Source: CAXMMR01 sp965198995 (GTDB lineage: Bacteria > Pseudomonadota > Alphaproteobacteria > Acetobacterales > Acetobacteraceae). From it: DNA of 64,000 nt. Positions 8,136 to 16,485 of the stretch are shown piece after piece. Position 1 is the first letter of the stretch, and each line of letters starts with the position of its first letter. Location of the stretch: NCBI GenBank assembly GCA_965198995.1, contig CBDAQG010000002.1, positions 2,108,001 to 2,172,000 on the forward strand. Reading direction: 5' to 3'. The translations under genes and the position numbers were made by a program. The notes below the pieces were generated by a model, which was not told the origin of the DNA, did not search any database, and worked only from the letters and a program-made list of their open reading frames with translations.

Positions 8136-8395
8136 AAAAAGGCCAGGGCTCTGCCCTGGACGGCACCCCATCGCGCCAGCGCAATGGGAACTCGTCGCTG
8201 GGGCCATAAGGCCCCAAACCCCTACCATTAGAGTCAAATCACGCCCTTTCTGACTTGGCGAAGCCATGCAAAATCCGACCCCCAAAACCACATCCAAGCC
8301 ATTGCAAAGAATAACAAAAGGATTTCAAAGGCCCCGCCTTTGATGGGGTCAAGGGGCAAAGCCCCTTGCCTTGCCTTGCCTTGCCTTGCCTTACG
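8136..8395. repeat. Composite A/C element, reversed, with CCTTG microsatellite
   Basis: Terminally inverted unit: starts GGCCAGGGCTCTGCCCTGG (8141) and ends CAAGGGGCAAAGCCCCTTGCC. It contains the C core in reverse (TTGGCGAAGCCATG near 8255). The right end is extended by a short tandem run of CCTTG units, about 8364-8392, next to the stop of the glutathione transferase gene. Confidence 0.82.
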
Positions 8396-9074
8396 CCGTC
8401 GCCGGGAACAACGCCCGGCGCGCCTCATCATCGACAGTCGACTTGAACTTATGCCGCTCCCGCAGCGCCTCGGCCCGCCCGCTAGCCGGCCGCGCCGCGA
8501 CCGCGTCCATCAGCCGCTTCAGGTTCGGGAACGCCTCCCAGGCCGACGCATCGGTGCGCGAGCCGCCCAGGATGAACGGCACCATGCGCGCCCAGCCCCA
8601 GACCGCCATGTCGACGATCGAGTAGGCCTCGCCGACCATCCACTCCCGCTCGGCGAGCCGGGCGTCGAGCAGGCCATAATGCCGCCGCGCCTCGAACAGG
8701 TAGCGCGCCAGGAAGTAATCCTTCGGCTCGGGCGCATAGTGGCGCGTGTGCACCGCCTGGCCGGAGAACGGCCCGACGCCGGTGGCGACGAGCATCAGCC
8801 ACGAGAGCAGCGCCCCGCGCTCGGACGCCGGCGGCAGGAACTGCCCGGTCTTCTCGGCCAGGTAGAGCAGGATGGCGTTGCTGTCGAACACGGTGACCTC
8901 GCCGTCGACGATCACCGGCACCTTGGCGTTCGGGTTCAGCGCGGTGAACGACGCCGCGTGCTGCTCGCCCTTCAAGGTGTCGACCGGCATCGCCTCGTAT
9001 TCGAGCCCGGCCTCTTCGAGAAACAGCGCCACCTTCATCGGGTTGGGCGCCTGATTGTAGTAGAACGTCAGCAT
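8391..9074 (-). CDS. Glutathione S-transferase family protein
   Basis: 227 aa, typical cytosolic GST. The N-terminal thioredoxin-like half (LTFYYNQAPNPMKVALFLEE, then NPNAKVPVIVDGEVTVFDSN) carries the cis-Pro and the Ser-Asn/Asp glutathione site. The C-terminal helical half contains SIVDMAVWGWARM. The N-terminus resembles the YfcG/Ure2p-like group, which can show disulfide-bond reductase activity. The start has GGGAG 7 bases upstream. Divergent from the methyltransferase at 9156. Physiological substrate unknown. Confidence 0.85.
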   Translation of the reverse strand: MLTFYYNQAPNPMKVALFLEEAGLEYEAMPVDTLKGEQHAASFTALNPNAKVPVIVDGEVTVFDSNAILLYLAEKTGQFLPPASERGALLSWLMLVATGVGPFSGQAVHTRHYAPEPKDYFLARYLFEARRHYGLLDARLAEREWMVGEAYSIVDMAVWGWARMVPFILGGSRTDASAWEAFPNLKRLMDAVAARPASGRAEALRERHKFKSTVDDEARRALFPATA

Positions 9075-9155
9075 GGCGCTTCTCCCGTTGTCTGCCGCGA
9101 CGCCGCACTGATTAGGCCGAGCCACGCTCAGCCGCCATCCTCAAAGGGGACGCCG

Positions 9156-10013
9156 ATGGACGAGCCGCCAGACGCCAACGCAGCACAGATCGCCTACTGG
9201 AACGACAGGGCGGCGGTCACCTGGACGGCGTTTCAGCCGCGCATCGACGGCGTCTTCGCGCCGCTGACCGCCTTGGCGATTGAGGCCGCCGCGGCGCAGT
9301 CCGGCGAGCGCGTGCTCGACGTCGGCTGCGGCTGCGGCGAGACGGTGCTGGCGCTCGCCCACGCGGTCGGCGCCACCGGCCGCGTCACCGGCCTCGACGT
9401 CTCGGCGCCGATGGTCGACCGCGCCCGCGAGCGCATCGCCGCCGCCGGGCTCGACCAGGCGCAAATCCTGCTCGGCGACGCCCAGCTCGCTGCCCTGCCG
9501 CCGGCGGGCGCCGACCTGCTGTTCTCCCGCTTCGGCGTGATGTTTTTCGACGACCCTGCGGCAGCCTTCGCCAACCTGCGCCGCGCCATGCGGCCGGGCG
9601 GCCGGCTGCTCTGTCTCGCCTGGCGAGCGCTGCCGGAAAACCCCTGGTTCGCGGTGCCGCTCGCCGCCGGCGCGCCGCTGCTGCCGCCCCAGCCGCCGCC
9701 CGACCCGACCGCACCCGGCCCCTTCGCCTTCGCCGACCCCGCGCGCGTGCGCCACATCCTCGCCGCCGCCGGCTGGCGCAACGTCACGCTCACCCCGCAC
9801 GAGGCATTGCTGCCGCTCGCCCCCGCCGGCGGCCTTGCCGAAGCCCTCGAGTTCACCACCCGCGTCGGCGTCCTCGCCCGCGCACTCGCCGAGGTCGACC
9901 CCGCGGTGCAAGCCGAAATCCGCTCCGCCGTCGAGGCGGCGTTGCGTCGGCACGAGGATGGCAGCGGCATCGCTCTCGGCGGCGCCGTCTGGCTGATCAC
10001 CGCTTTGGCCTAG
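9156..10013 (+). CDS. Class I SAM-dependent methyltransferase
   Basis: 285 aa. Motif I is VLDVGCGCGETVLAL at about residue 48, motif II GRVTGLDVSAPMVDRARERI, then ADLLFSRFGVMFF (motif IV) and MRPGGRLLCLAW (motif V), the layout of UbiE-like small-molecule methyltransferases. The start ATG at 9156 follows AAAGGGGA. The substrate cannot be told from sequence, and the neighbours (a GST, DUF3126) do not define a pathway. Confidence 0.82.
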   Translation: MDEPPDANAAQIAYWNDRAAVTWTAFQPRIDGVFAPLTALAIEAAAAQSGERVLDVGCGCGETVLALAHAVGATGRVTGLDVSAPMVDRARERIAAAGLDQAQILLGDAQLAALPPAGADLLFSRFGVMFFDDPAAAFANLRRAMRPGGRLLCLAWRALPENPWFAVPLAAGAPLLPPQPPPDPTAPGPFAFADPARVRHILAAAGWRNVTLTPHEALLPLAPAGGLAEALEFTTRVGVLARALAEVDPAVQAEIRSAVEAALRRHEDGSGIALGGAVWLITALA

Positions 10014-10017
10014 GCAA

Positions 10018-10075
10018 AGAAAGGCCAGGGCTTTGCCCTGGACCCATTAAAGGCGGAGCCTTTAAAATCCATCAT
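10018..10075. repeat. Family A intergenic repeat, single arm
   Basis: AAGGCCAGGGCTTTGCCCTGG followed by the second palindrome AAAGGCGGAGCCTTT and AAAATCCAT. It lies between two convergent genes; the stems lack a T-run on either side. Confidence 0.88.
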
Positions 10076-10128
10076 GAGAAGAACACGCGCGGTCGCTCCA
10101 CTGACGGGGGATTTGGGGCCTCAGGACC

Positions 10129-10347
10129 CTATGCCTCCGGAGAAAGGTCCTCCTCCAAGATCGTGATATGCAGCGAGTACGACACCTCGCCGTCCTCGTC
10201 GTCGCGGTGCAGCGTGCCCAGGAACTCGTCGCCCACCAACACCTCGACGGAGGCGCCGCGCTTCTTGGGCGCGTCGATGCGCAGCCGCTCGGTCTGCAGC
10301 GTCCGCCGCAGGTAGGCCTGCACACGGGCAATCTCGTTCGGCTTCAT
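10129..10347 (-). CDS. DUF3126 family protein
   Basis: 72 aa. KPNEIARVQAYLRRTLQTER followed by VEVLVGDEFLGTLHRDDEDG and SLHITILEEDL matches the small alphaproteobacterial family DUF3126, function unknown. A longer frame (to 10401) exists, but the start at 10347 gives the family N-terminus. No signal peptide; acidic C-terminus. Single gene between a repeat and the histidine kinase. Confidence 0.8.
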   Translation of the reverse strand: MKPNEIARVQAYLRRTLQTERLRIDAPKKRGASVEVLVGDEFLGTLHRDDEDGEVSYSLHITILEEDLSPEA

Positions 10348-10447
10348 CGCAGCATCCTTGGCGCTATGAGGGTCGACAACGCCGTCAGGAATTGAACGCA
10401 TCCGAACGGCCCGGTTGCACGCAGACGTGATGCGGTCATGCGCGCCG

Positions 10448-12646
10448 TCACCCGACCAGGCAGTCCGCGAGCTGCTCGCGCCGATACGGCTTGGCCAGCA
10501 TCCGCACCTCCGGCGGCATCTCGCCCAGCACCAAGGCGGCGCCTGAGGTGAGCACGATCCTCAGCTCAGGCCGCCGCCGCCGCGCGCTCTGCATGAGCTG
10601 CAGCCCGTCGACCCCGCCCGGCATCATCACGTCGGAGAACAGCACGTCGATCCGCCGGCCGCTGTCGAGCTCGGCCAGTGCCGCGCGTCCGTCGGCAACC
10701 GCGATCACGGTGTAGCCAAGCTCGGCCAGGTTCTCGACGACCACCTCGCGCAGCGCCGCCTCGTCCTCGGCCACCAGCACCACCTTGCCGGCCCCCGCCG
10801 TGCGGGACCGAAGGTCGGCGGCGGCCATCCGCCGCGCCGGCCGGGCCGCCTCGACCGGCAGCGCGCTGGCGCCCTCGGCCGAGGCGGCCGGCAGCAGCAT
10901 CTCCACCGTCGCGCCCCTCTCCACCGTCGCGCCCGCGCCCTGGCGGCCGAGAATGCGGGCAACACCACCGGCCGAGCGGCAAAAGCCGTAGACCTGCGAC
11001 AGGCCGAGCCCAGTGCCGCGGCCGACCTCCTTGGAGGTGAAGAACGGCTCGAAGGCGCGCGCCGCCACCACCGCCGACATGCCCGGCCCGGTGTCGCTCA
11101 CCGCCACGCACACGTAGCAGCCCGGCGCCAGCCCCAGCCCGGCAAGCTCGGCCAAGGCGGCGACCTTGGTCGACACGATGATCCGCGGCGCCGTCGTCGC
11201 CCGCGCCCCGTCATGGGGCGAGGCCGCCGCGTCAAGCATCGCGTCGCGCGCATTGGTGACCAGGTTGAGCACCGCCGCCTCGAGCTCGCCCGGATCAAGG
11301 CTGAGCGGCGGCAGCGCCGGCCCCAGCTCGAGCGCCAGGTCGACGGCGCCGCCCGCCCCTCCGCGCAGCACCGGGGCGAACTCCTCCAGCACCGTGTTCG
11401 CGTCGACCAGCTCCGGCCGTACCGCCTCGCGCCGCGAGAACGCCAGCATCTTGCTGGTCAGCTCGGCCCCCCGCCCGGTCGCATTGAGCCCGATCCGCGC
11501 CATCTCGCGCAGCCGCACCGAGGCCGTCGGCTCCCGCCCGATCAGCTCGAGCTGCCCGGTCAGGATGCTCAGCAGGTTGTTGAAGTCGTGCGCAATGCCG
11601 CTGGTGAGCTGGCCCATGACCTCGAGCCGCTGGGCGCGCAGCAGCGCCGCCTCCGCCGCCTCGCGCCGCCCCATCTCGCCGCGCAGCCGCACCAGCGCCG
11701 CCGCCTCGCGCTCCGCCCGCCCAAGTGCCGCCAGGCTCGCCGCCATCAGCAGCAGCATCGCCGGCACGCCGAACAGCATGTCGCGCCCGATATGCCGCCG
11801 CCAGCGCGCCACGACCGAGGCGCGGCTCCGTCCGACCACGATCGTCACCGGGTAGCCGCCCAGCCGATGGCCGACGAATAGGGTGGGCGCCAACCCGCCC
11901 GCCATCGCCCCGCTCACGAAACGGCCATCCAATCCCGACAGCAACGCCCCCGCCCGCCCCGCCACCCCGTCCACCGGAGTGCCGGCCAGCACCGCGCCGT
12001 CGTCGCGCAGCAGCAGCACGCACTTGTCGGGGCTTTCCGAGGCCGGCTCGCCGGTCAGCGTCTCCCAGAACGCCTCGAAGAAGCGCGGCGACGAGCCGAC
12101 GGCGATCGCCCCGGCAAACGCATGCCCTGCCGCCTCCCGCCGCAGCATCAGCCCGAACTCCGGCCGCTGCAGCACCAGTTCGACCTGGGTGCTGCTGACC
12201 GCCAGCGCCGCGCCGGCCCGCACCGCCCGGAAGGACGGACGATTGCCGATGCTGAGCGGCGGCTGCCCGCTGCGCACCGGCGGCAGCGCCTGCGACGCCA
12301 CGATGATCCGCCCGGTCGCATCGGTCACCACCGTCGTGCTCACCTGCGGCAGCGCCTCGATCATGCGGTCGAGAGTCTGCGTCAGCACCGGCTCGTCCAG
12401 CCGCGGCTGCCCGGCGCCGGCCACGGGCGAGCGGTCGAGCCGCATCATCATGTCGGCCGCCCGCTCGGCCACCAGCCGCTCGCTGTCGAACACCTTGGTC
12501 GCATGCTCCGCCGCCACCTCGTCGGTGCGCACAAGGTCGCGCCACGCGATGTCGACGGTGGCCCGCCAGTCGAGCCAGGCGACGATGCAGAACAGCCCCA
12601 GCGGCGTCGCCAGGGTCACGGCGAGGGTGGCGCGTCCGGTGCTCAT
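10448..12646 (-). CDS. Hybrid sensor histidine kinase with C-terminal receiver
   Basis: 732 aa membrane sensor. TM1 is about residues 7-25 and TM2 about 290-309, enclosing a periplasmic sensor region of the double-Cache kind (residues 40-285). The dimerisation box carries His353 in SGIAHDFNNLL. The ATPase has NLVTNARDA (461-469), DTGPGM (518-523) and GTGLGL (544-549). The receiver domain (620-732) has EDE acidic residues, phospho-acceptor Asp672 in LFSDVMMPG and Lys719. HisKA of this HDFNN type is usual for hybrid kinases. The start has GGAG 5 bases upstream. Divergent from a response regulator at 12775, its probable partner. The ligand is unknown. Confidence 0.88.
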   Translation of the reverse strand: MSTGRATLAVTLATPLGLFCIVAWLDWRATVDIAWRDLVRTDEVAAEHATKVFDSERLVAERAADMMMRLDRSPVAGAGQPRLDEPVLTQTLDRMIEALPQVSTTVVTDATGRIIVASQALPPVRSGQPPLSIGNRPSFRAVRAGAALAVSSTQVELVLQRPEFGLMLRREAAGHAFAGAIAVGSSPRFFEAFWETLTGEPASESPDKCVLLLRDDGAVLAGTPVDGVAGRAGALLSGLDGRFVSGAMAGGLAPTLFVGHRLGGYPVTIVVGRSRASVVARWRRHIGRDMLFGVPAMLLLMAASLAALGRAEREAAALVRLRGEMGRREAAEAALLRAQRLEVMGQLTSGIAHDFNNLLSILTGQLELIGREPTASVRLREMARIGLNATGRGAELTSKMLAFSRREAVRPELVDANTVLEEFAPVLRGGAGGAVDLALELGPALPPLSLDPGELEAAVLNLVTNARDAMLDAAASPHDGARATTAPRIIVSTKVAALAELAGLGLAPGCYVCVAVSDTGPGMSAVVAARAFEPFFTSKEVGRGTGLGLSQVYGFCRSAGGVARILGRQGAGATVERGATVEMLLPAASAEGASALPVEAARPARRMAAADLRSRTAGAGKVVLVAEDEAALREVVVENLAELGYTVIAVADGRAALAELDSGRRIDVLFSDVMMPGGVDGLQLMQSARRRRPELRIVLTSGAALVLGEMPPEVRMLAKPYRREQLADCLVG

Positions 12647-12774
12647 GCGCTCTCCAGGCGGCAAAGGCGCAACCTGCCCCGCCGGCCCCGATCGGCCCAA
12701 GCACCTTGTGCCGCCGGCGCGCGCTTGCTGCGCCGCAACTCGGCCGCCGGCCACATGTTGATCCTGCAACAAGG

Positions 12775-13161
12775 ATGGTGCCCGCCGTGTGCGACCTTCT
12801 GGTGCTGGATGACGACGAGCTGGTGCGGGTCACGCTGGGCGAGGCCCTGCGCGAGGCCGGCTACGTCGTCGCCGAGGCCTCCGGCCCGGCCGAGGCGCTC
12901 GCCATCCTGCGCTCCGAGCCGGAATGCCGCCTGCTCGTCACCGACGTCCACCTCGCCGGCCCCGCCGGCCCGCCCAGCGGCCTGCGCCTCGCCGAGCAGG
13001 CCCGCGGCGCCCATCCGGAGCTGCACGTCATCTACATCACCGGCCGCCCGGACGCCCTGCCGCCCACCCCGGTGCCCACCACCGACCGCTCGCTCAGCAA
13101 GCCCTTCCTGCCCGGCACGCTCGTCGACCTGGTCGGCGAGCTGATCGGCCAGGCGCAGTGA
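12775..13161 (+). CDS. Single-domain response regulator
   Basis: 128 aa receiver domain with no output domain: acidic pocket LDDDE (11-15), phospho-acceptor Asp57 in LLVTDVHL, conserved Lys109 in LSKPF. Such stand-alone receivers relay phosphate or act by protein contact. ATG at 12775 is taken; GTG at 12787 is an alternative that would place AAGGA at a better distance. The stop TGA shares one base with the start of the following membrane protein, so the two are translationally linked. Confidence 0.82.
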   Translation: MVPAVCDLLVLDDDELVRVTLGEALREAGYVVAEASGPAEALAILRSEPECRLLVTDVHLAGPAGPPSGLRLAEQARGAHPELHVIYITGRPDALPPTPVPTTDRSLSKPFLPGTLVDLVGELIGQAQ

Positions 13162-13577
13162 TGCGCCGCCCGGTCGCCATCGTCTGGATCGTCGGCCTGC
13201 TGCTGGCGCTGCTGCTCTATTTGCGCCAGCCCGAGTACATCCTCGAGACCCTCACGCTCACGCTGTCGCAGCTGGAGCAGCGTTTCGACGGCGTCATCAT
13301 CTCGCTGAGCCACCAGTCGATCCTGATCATCCGCGCGCTGGCGATCGCCCTGTTCGTCGTCTTCGTCGCCCTGGCCGTCATCGCCGCCCAACGCGGCCTG
13401 CCCGCCCGGCGCATGCTGCTGGTCGTCGCCTTCCTCTACATCGTGCTGCTCTGGCACCCGTTCAGCGGCCTGATCCTGGCCCGCGACTGGGTCTTCGCCT
13501 TCCTGATCTCCGCCGTCGCCTCCCTCGTCATGACCCGCCGCCTGGCCGGACCAAGCGTAGGCCGCAGTCTAAGGTAA
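13161..13577 (+). CDS. Four-helix membrane protein, unknown
   Basis: 138 aa, no recognised family. Hydrophobic segments at about 5-20, 54-77 (SILIIRALAIALFVVFVALA), 88-105 and 109-127 predict four membrane spans, with a short amphipathic stretch (ETLTLTLSQLEQRFDGVII) after the first. The ATG overlaps the response-regulator stop (TGATG), so it is likely translated with it and may belong to the same signalling unit. The C-terminus runs to the edge of a repeat. Confidence 0.6.
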   Translation: MRRPVAIVWIVGLLLALLLYLRQPEYILETLTLTLSQLEQRFDGVIISLSHQSILIIRALAIALFVVFVALAVIAAQRGLPARRMLLVVAFLYIVLLWHPFSGLILARDWVFAFLISAVASLVMTRRLAGPSVGRSLR

Positions 13578-13648
13578 GAAAGCCCCAAGAACGGGGTCTG
13601 GGCCGCCGGCCCCAGCGAGGTCCAGGAGCAGAGCTCCTGGCCTTCCTA
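13577..13648. repeat. Diverged family A repeat
   Basis: Variant with GGGGTCTGGGCCGCCGGCCCC followed by the arm GTCCAGGAGCAGAGCTCCTGG. It separates two convergent genes and touches both stop codons. Confidence 0.7.
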
Positions 13649-14263
13649 ACCCCCGCATTGCGGCACCAGCCCATGCAGCCGGAGCCCTACCCCGTGCAGC
13701 ATCGGCTCGATCGGCAGCCGCTCGCCATGCAGCAGCAGCACGATCGCCCCGATCAGCATCGTCCCCAGCGCCGCCGTCAGCGGCTGCCGCCGCACCAGCC
13801 GCGGCGGCATCGGCCCCGCCAGCCACAGCATCAGCCACAGCCCGATCACCCCGCAGCCGCCGCCGGTCAGCACGTCGTCCACGCTGTGCACCCCGAGCAG
13901 CAGCCGCGAGGCGCCGATCACCACCGCCGCCAGCCCGCCGAACAGCGCCGCCAGGATCAGGCTCGACCAGGCCCAGCCCCTTGACCGCGCGACCAGCCGG
14001 CTCGCCGGCAACGCCAGCGCGCCGCCATACACCACCGCAGCCGAGGCGGTATGCCCGCTCGGACTGCGCAGCAGCGCATGGCTGCCCCCCGAGCAGGCGA
14101 ACAGCGCCAGCTTGCCGAGCAGCACCGCCGCCAGCGCCGCCAGCACGCCCGCGCTCCACCCCAGCGCGCCGCGCCGCCAGTCGAGCAGCGCCAGCAGCAC
14201 CGCGACCGTGAGCGCGACCGGCAGGATCACCGCCGCATCGGCAAAATCGGTGACGAAGAACAT
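13646..14263 (-). CDS. PAP2-family membrane phosphatase
   Basis: 205 aa with about six membrane segments. PAP2 signatures: the SPSGHTASA motif (His general acid, about residue 68-76) and SRLLLGVHSVDDV (about 117-129, the Arg and nucleophilic His). A basic KLALF segment precedes it in place of the first KX6RP motif, which is degenerate. Homologues remove phosphate from undecaprenyl pyrophosphate or lipid phosphates. Specific substrate not assigned. ATG at 14263. Confidence 0.78.
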   Translation of the reverse strand: MFFVTDFADAAVILPVALTVAVLLALLDWRRGALGWSAGVLAALAAVLLGKLALFACSGGSHALLRSPSGHTASAAVVYGGALALPASRLVARSRGWAWSSLILAALFGGLAAVVIGASRLLLGVHSVDDVLTGGGCGVIGLWLMLWLAGPMPPRLVRRQPLTAALGTMLIGAIVLLLHGERLPIEPMLHGVGLRLHGLVPQCGG

Positions 14264-14320
14264 CGTGCGGCGGCGGCGCGCCCCTCGCCGCCCCGCCCTT
14301 GGCCGCGACCTGGCCGGCGG

Positions 14321-14494
14321 CTAGTAGCTGCCGCGCAGCAGCAGCACGACGACGACGATGATCAGCAGCACCGGCAGCAACCCCAGCCCGTTGAAGCCGC
14401 CGCCGGCCGAACCGCCGCCATACCAGCCGGAGCGGTAGCCGTAGCCGCCGCTGCCGAGCGCCAGGATGACGAGGATGATGAGGAGAAGCAGCAT
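14321..14494 (-). CDS. Small two-helix membrane protein, DUF3309-like
   Basis: 57 aa ORF, ATG at 14494, TAG at 14321. A hydrophobic N-terminal helix (LLLLIILVILALG) and C-terminal helix (LLPVLLIIVVVLLL) are joined by a Gly/Tyr/Trp-rich turn (GGYGYRSGWYGGG). This layout is that of DUF3309-type small proteins common in alphaproteobacteria. AAGGAG lies 10 bases upstream. It is upstream of and codirectional with the PAP2 gene. Function unknown. Confidence 0.6.
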   Translation of the reverse strand: MLLLLIILVILALGSGGYGYRSGWYGGGSAGGGFNGLGLLPVLLIIVVVVLLLRGSY

Positions 14495-14595
14495 GGCGAT
14501 CGAGCTCCTTGACTGTGTCCGCGTTGGCCAAACCGCTATGAACCCGGAATGGACCGTGCCGCAAGTGGAAGAGTCCTGCAGGAGAGACGCACGCC

Positions 14596-14862
14596 ATGGA
14601 TGACCTGCCGGACCGCCTCGCCATCAACCCGGCCAGCCCGCATCACGACGCCGCCCTGCTCGCCCACGGCATCGGCATCCGCTTCAACGGCGTCGAGCGC
14701 ACCAATGTCGAGGAGTACTGCGTCAGCGAAGGCTGGATCCGCGTCGCCGTCGGCAAGACGCTGGACCGCCGCGGCCAGCCGATGACGATCCGCCTGAACG
14801 GCACCGTCGAGCCCTTCCGGCTGCCCGCTCCCGAGCCTGAGCCCAAGCCCGACCCCGCCTAG
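14596..14862 (+). CDS. DUF3297 family protein
   Basis: 88 aa. RLAINPASPHHDAALLAHGI, GIRFNGVERTNVEEYCVSEG and WIRVAVGKTLDRRGQPM are characteristic of DUF3297 (glutathione-peroxidase-neighbour small proteins of Proteobacteria), function unknown. A Pro/Glu-rich tail follows. ATG at 14596 is preceded by GGAGAG. The next gene begins 3 bases after the stop, so they form an operon. Confidence 0.88.
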   Translation: MDDLPDRLAINPASPHHDAALLAHGIGIRFNGVERTNVEEYCVSEGWIRVAVGKTLDRRGQPMTIRLNGTVEPFRLPAPEPEPKPDPA

Positions 14863-14865
14863 CCG

Positions 14866-15309
14866 ATGCCGGCCAGCCTGCGCCACGGCGTCGACCTGCG
14901 CGGCGCCGCGACCACCGACGCAGCCGGGCTCGCCACCCTGCTCGGCGCCCCGCCCGAAACGATGCGCCGCCGCCTCGAGCGGCTGCTGGCGGACGCCGCG
15001 ACGACCGTGCTGGTCGCACTGGATTACGACGGCGCGCTGATCGGCGTCGCGGTGCTGCAAACCCGCCCGACCCTGCTGGAGGACACGCCGGTGGCGGTGC
15101 TCTCAACCCTGTTCGTCGCCGCCGCCGAGCGCCGCCGCGGCATCGCCCGGCTGCTGCTCAAGGCGGCCTGCCAGGCCGGCCGGTCAGCCGGCTGCGAAGC
15201 CGTGGCGATGCTGGCCATCGAACCGCCGGCGCAGCGCTTCTGCGCAACCAGCGGCTTCACGCCCGAAGGCCAATCCTACCTCCGCCCACTCCGACGCCGC
15301 CGCGATTGA
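14866..15309 (+). CDS. GNAT-family N-acetyltransferase
   Basis: 147 aa. The acetyl-CoA binding loop is AAERRRGIARLLLKAA (about residues 87-102), after the beta-strand VAVLSTLFVA, and the C-terminal part ends FCATSGFTPEGQSYLR, a usual GNAT terminus. Substrate unknown. Starts 3 bases after the DUF3297 stop. Confidence 0.8.
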   Translation: MPASLRHGVDLRGAATTDAAGLATLLGAPPETMRRRLERLLADAATTVLVALDYDGALIGVAVLQTRPTLLEDTPVAVLSTLFVAAAERRRGIARLLLKAACQAGRSAGCEAVAMLAIEPPAQRFCATSGFTPEGQSYLRPLRRRRD

Positions 15310-15313
15310 GCCG

Positions 15314-15574
15314 CTACCCACGCTGGCGCGCACACCCCGGCGCACACAGCCGCGCGACGTCGATCCGGCACCCACGACTGTCGCAGCGCAGGCAGCGCAG
15401 CCGCTGCTCGGCATGCTCCACCGGGTAATCCGGCCCCCACCGCCGGATCATGGTGTCCAGCGGCAGCCCCGCCCGATGCCCGCAGTTCATGCACCGCGCC
15501 ACCGGCACACAATCATCCCCCCGATGCTTCAACACCACCAGCGAGGCATACCGACGCGATTGAGGACCAGCCAT
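15314..15574 (-). CDS. Small protein with two CxxC pairs
   Basis: 86 aa hypothetical protein. ARCMNCGHRAGL and RLRCLRCDSRGC provide paired cysteines that could bind zinc. No other recognisable domain. A longer frame upstream (to 15745) is repeat-derived, so ATG at 15574 is preferred; no SD is visible. Convergent with the acetyltransferase gene, 4 bases apart. Reality supported mainly by the CxxC spacing. Confidence 0.55.
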   Translation of the reverse strand: MAGPQSRRYASLVVLKHRGDDCVPVARCMNCGHRAGLPLDTMIRRWGPDYPVEHAEQRLRCLRCDSRGCRIDVARLCAPGCARQRG

Positions 15575-15623
15575 GGGGCGCAAAGTACATGGAACAGAAC
15601 AAGAACGCCAGGGTAAGGCGAAG

Positions 15624-15852
15624 GGAAGGCCAGGGGCTTTGCCCCTGGACCCCATTAAAGGCGAAGCCTTTAAAATCCATTCCTGATCAATGACTCTCCG
15701 GCGAGGTCGGTGCCGCGGGGATGCAGGATCGAATGGCTTCGCCAAGCAAGGAAGCGCTCGGTTAGACTTCAGCGGATGCGGGTCTGGGGGCGCCGCCGTC
15801 GTGCGAATGCACGCTGGCGCGTGACGGGTCCAGGGCAGCGCCCTGTCACCGC
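15624..15852. repeat. Composite A/C element, forward
   Basis: Left arm GGCCAGGGGCTTTGCCCCTGG and AAAGGCGAAGCCTTT, an unrelated 50-bp linker, then the C core TGGCTTCGCCAAGCAAGGAA, GGATGCGGGTCTGGGGGCGC and GTGCGAATGCACGC, ending GGTCCAGGGCAGCGCCCTG. The outer ends are inverted copies of each other. Confidence 0.85.
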
Positions 15853-15854
15853 CT

Positions 15855-16073
15855 TTAGAACCGTCGATCCCGCCGTCTGCCCCACATCAGGATCCCGACC
15901 AGGACGATCCCGACCAGCACCGCCTCCTCGCCGAGCGACAGGTGCCGCAGCAACCGGAAGATGAAGCTGTAGATCAGGGCATGGACCACGGTCGACAGCA
16001 CCATGTGCGTCAGCCAGTCCGTGGCGCCGCCATATCCAAAGCCGTGATGATAGGCGAGGACGAGCCGGCTCAC
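15855..16073 (-). CDS. Small membrane protein, unknown
   Basis: 72 aa. A central hydrophobic stretch (MVLSTVVHALIYSFIFRLL) and a second (EEAVLVGIVLVGILMWG) predict two membrane helices, ending in RRRDRRF. GTG start at 16073 overlaps the stop of the upstream lipoprotein gene (GTGA), so they are translationally coupled. No recognised family; pairing with a lipoprotein suggests an envelope role. Confidence 0.55.
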   Translation of the reverse strand: MSRLVLAYHHGFGYGGATDWLTHMVLSTVVHALIYSFIFRLLRHLSLGEEAVLVGIVLVGILMWGRRRDRRF

Positions 16074-16252
16074 GGCGGCGCGGGCGTCGTCTTCAGCGCG
16101 CTGGGCGGCACGCTCAACGGCCCATCCTGCCGCGGCACGTCGCGCCCCGGACCGTTCGGCAGGTTAAGGTTATCGCAGCCGCCAAGCCCGATCACGACGA
16201 GCGCCACGGCGGCGCAGGCTGCAACTTTCGCCACCATCGCTGCTCTTGTCAT
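16070..16252 (-). CDS. Small lipoprotein, unknown
   Basis: 60 aa. Signal sequence VAKVAACAAVALVVIGLGGC with a lipobox ending in Cys at about residue 25, then a short Asn/Pro-rich mature part. ATG at 16252 lies only 4 bases after the 3' end of tRNA-Arg; an internal ATG at 16237 would give a more typical signal peptide. Coupled to the downstream membrane protein. Confidence 0.6.
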   Translation of the reverse strand: MTRAAMVAKVAACAAVALVVIGLGGCDNLNLPNGPGRDVPRQDGPLSVPPSALKTTPAPP

Positions 16253-16256
16253 CACT

Positions 16257-16333
16257 TGGCGCACCCGGAAAGACTCGAACTTCCAACCCCCAGATTCGTA
16301 GTCTGGTGCTCTATCCAATTGAGCTACGGGTGC
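16257..16333 (-). tRNA. tRNA-Arg (anticodon ACG)
   Basis: Minus-strand cloverleaf: acceptor GCACCCG/CGGGTGC, D arm AGCTC..GAGC, anticodon stem CCAGA/TCTGG with loop CTACGAA, T arm GGAAGTTCGAGTCTTTCC. Discriminator G and an encoded CCA follow. 77 nt including CCA. Confidence 0.97.
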
Positions 16334-16429
16334 GGGCCGCGCGCGGTGTAGAGGAAACCACCCCACCTCGCAAGCCGCCGACCCGGCCTGAACAAAGCCG
16401 GCCGAAAGGCGCCAGCCCCCGCTGACGAG

Positions 16430-16485
16430 TGGATTTTAAAGGCTCCGCCTTTAATCGGGTCCAGGGGCGACGCCCCTGGCCTTCC
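16430..16485. repeat. Family A intergenic repeat, single arm
   Basis: TGGATTTTAAAGGC..GCCTTTAATC then GTCCAGGGGCGACGCCCCTGG. It ends next to the leuB stop codon. Confidence 0.88.
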
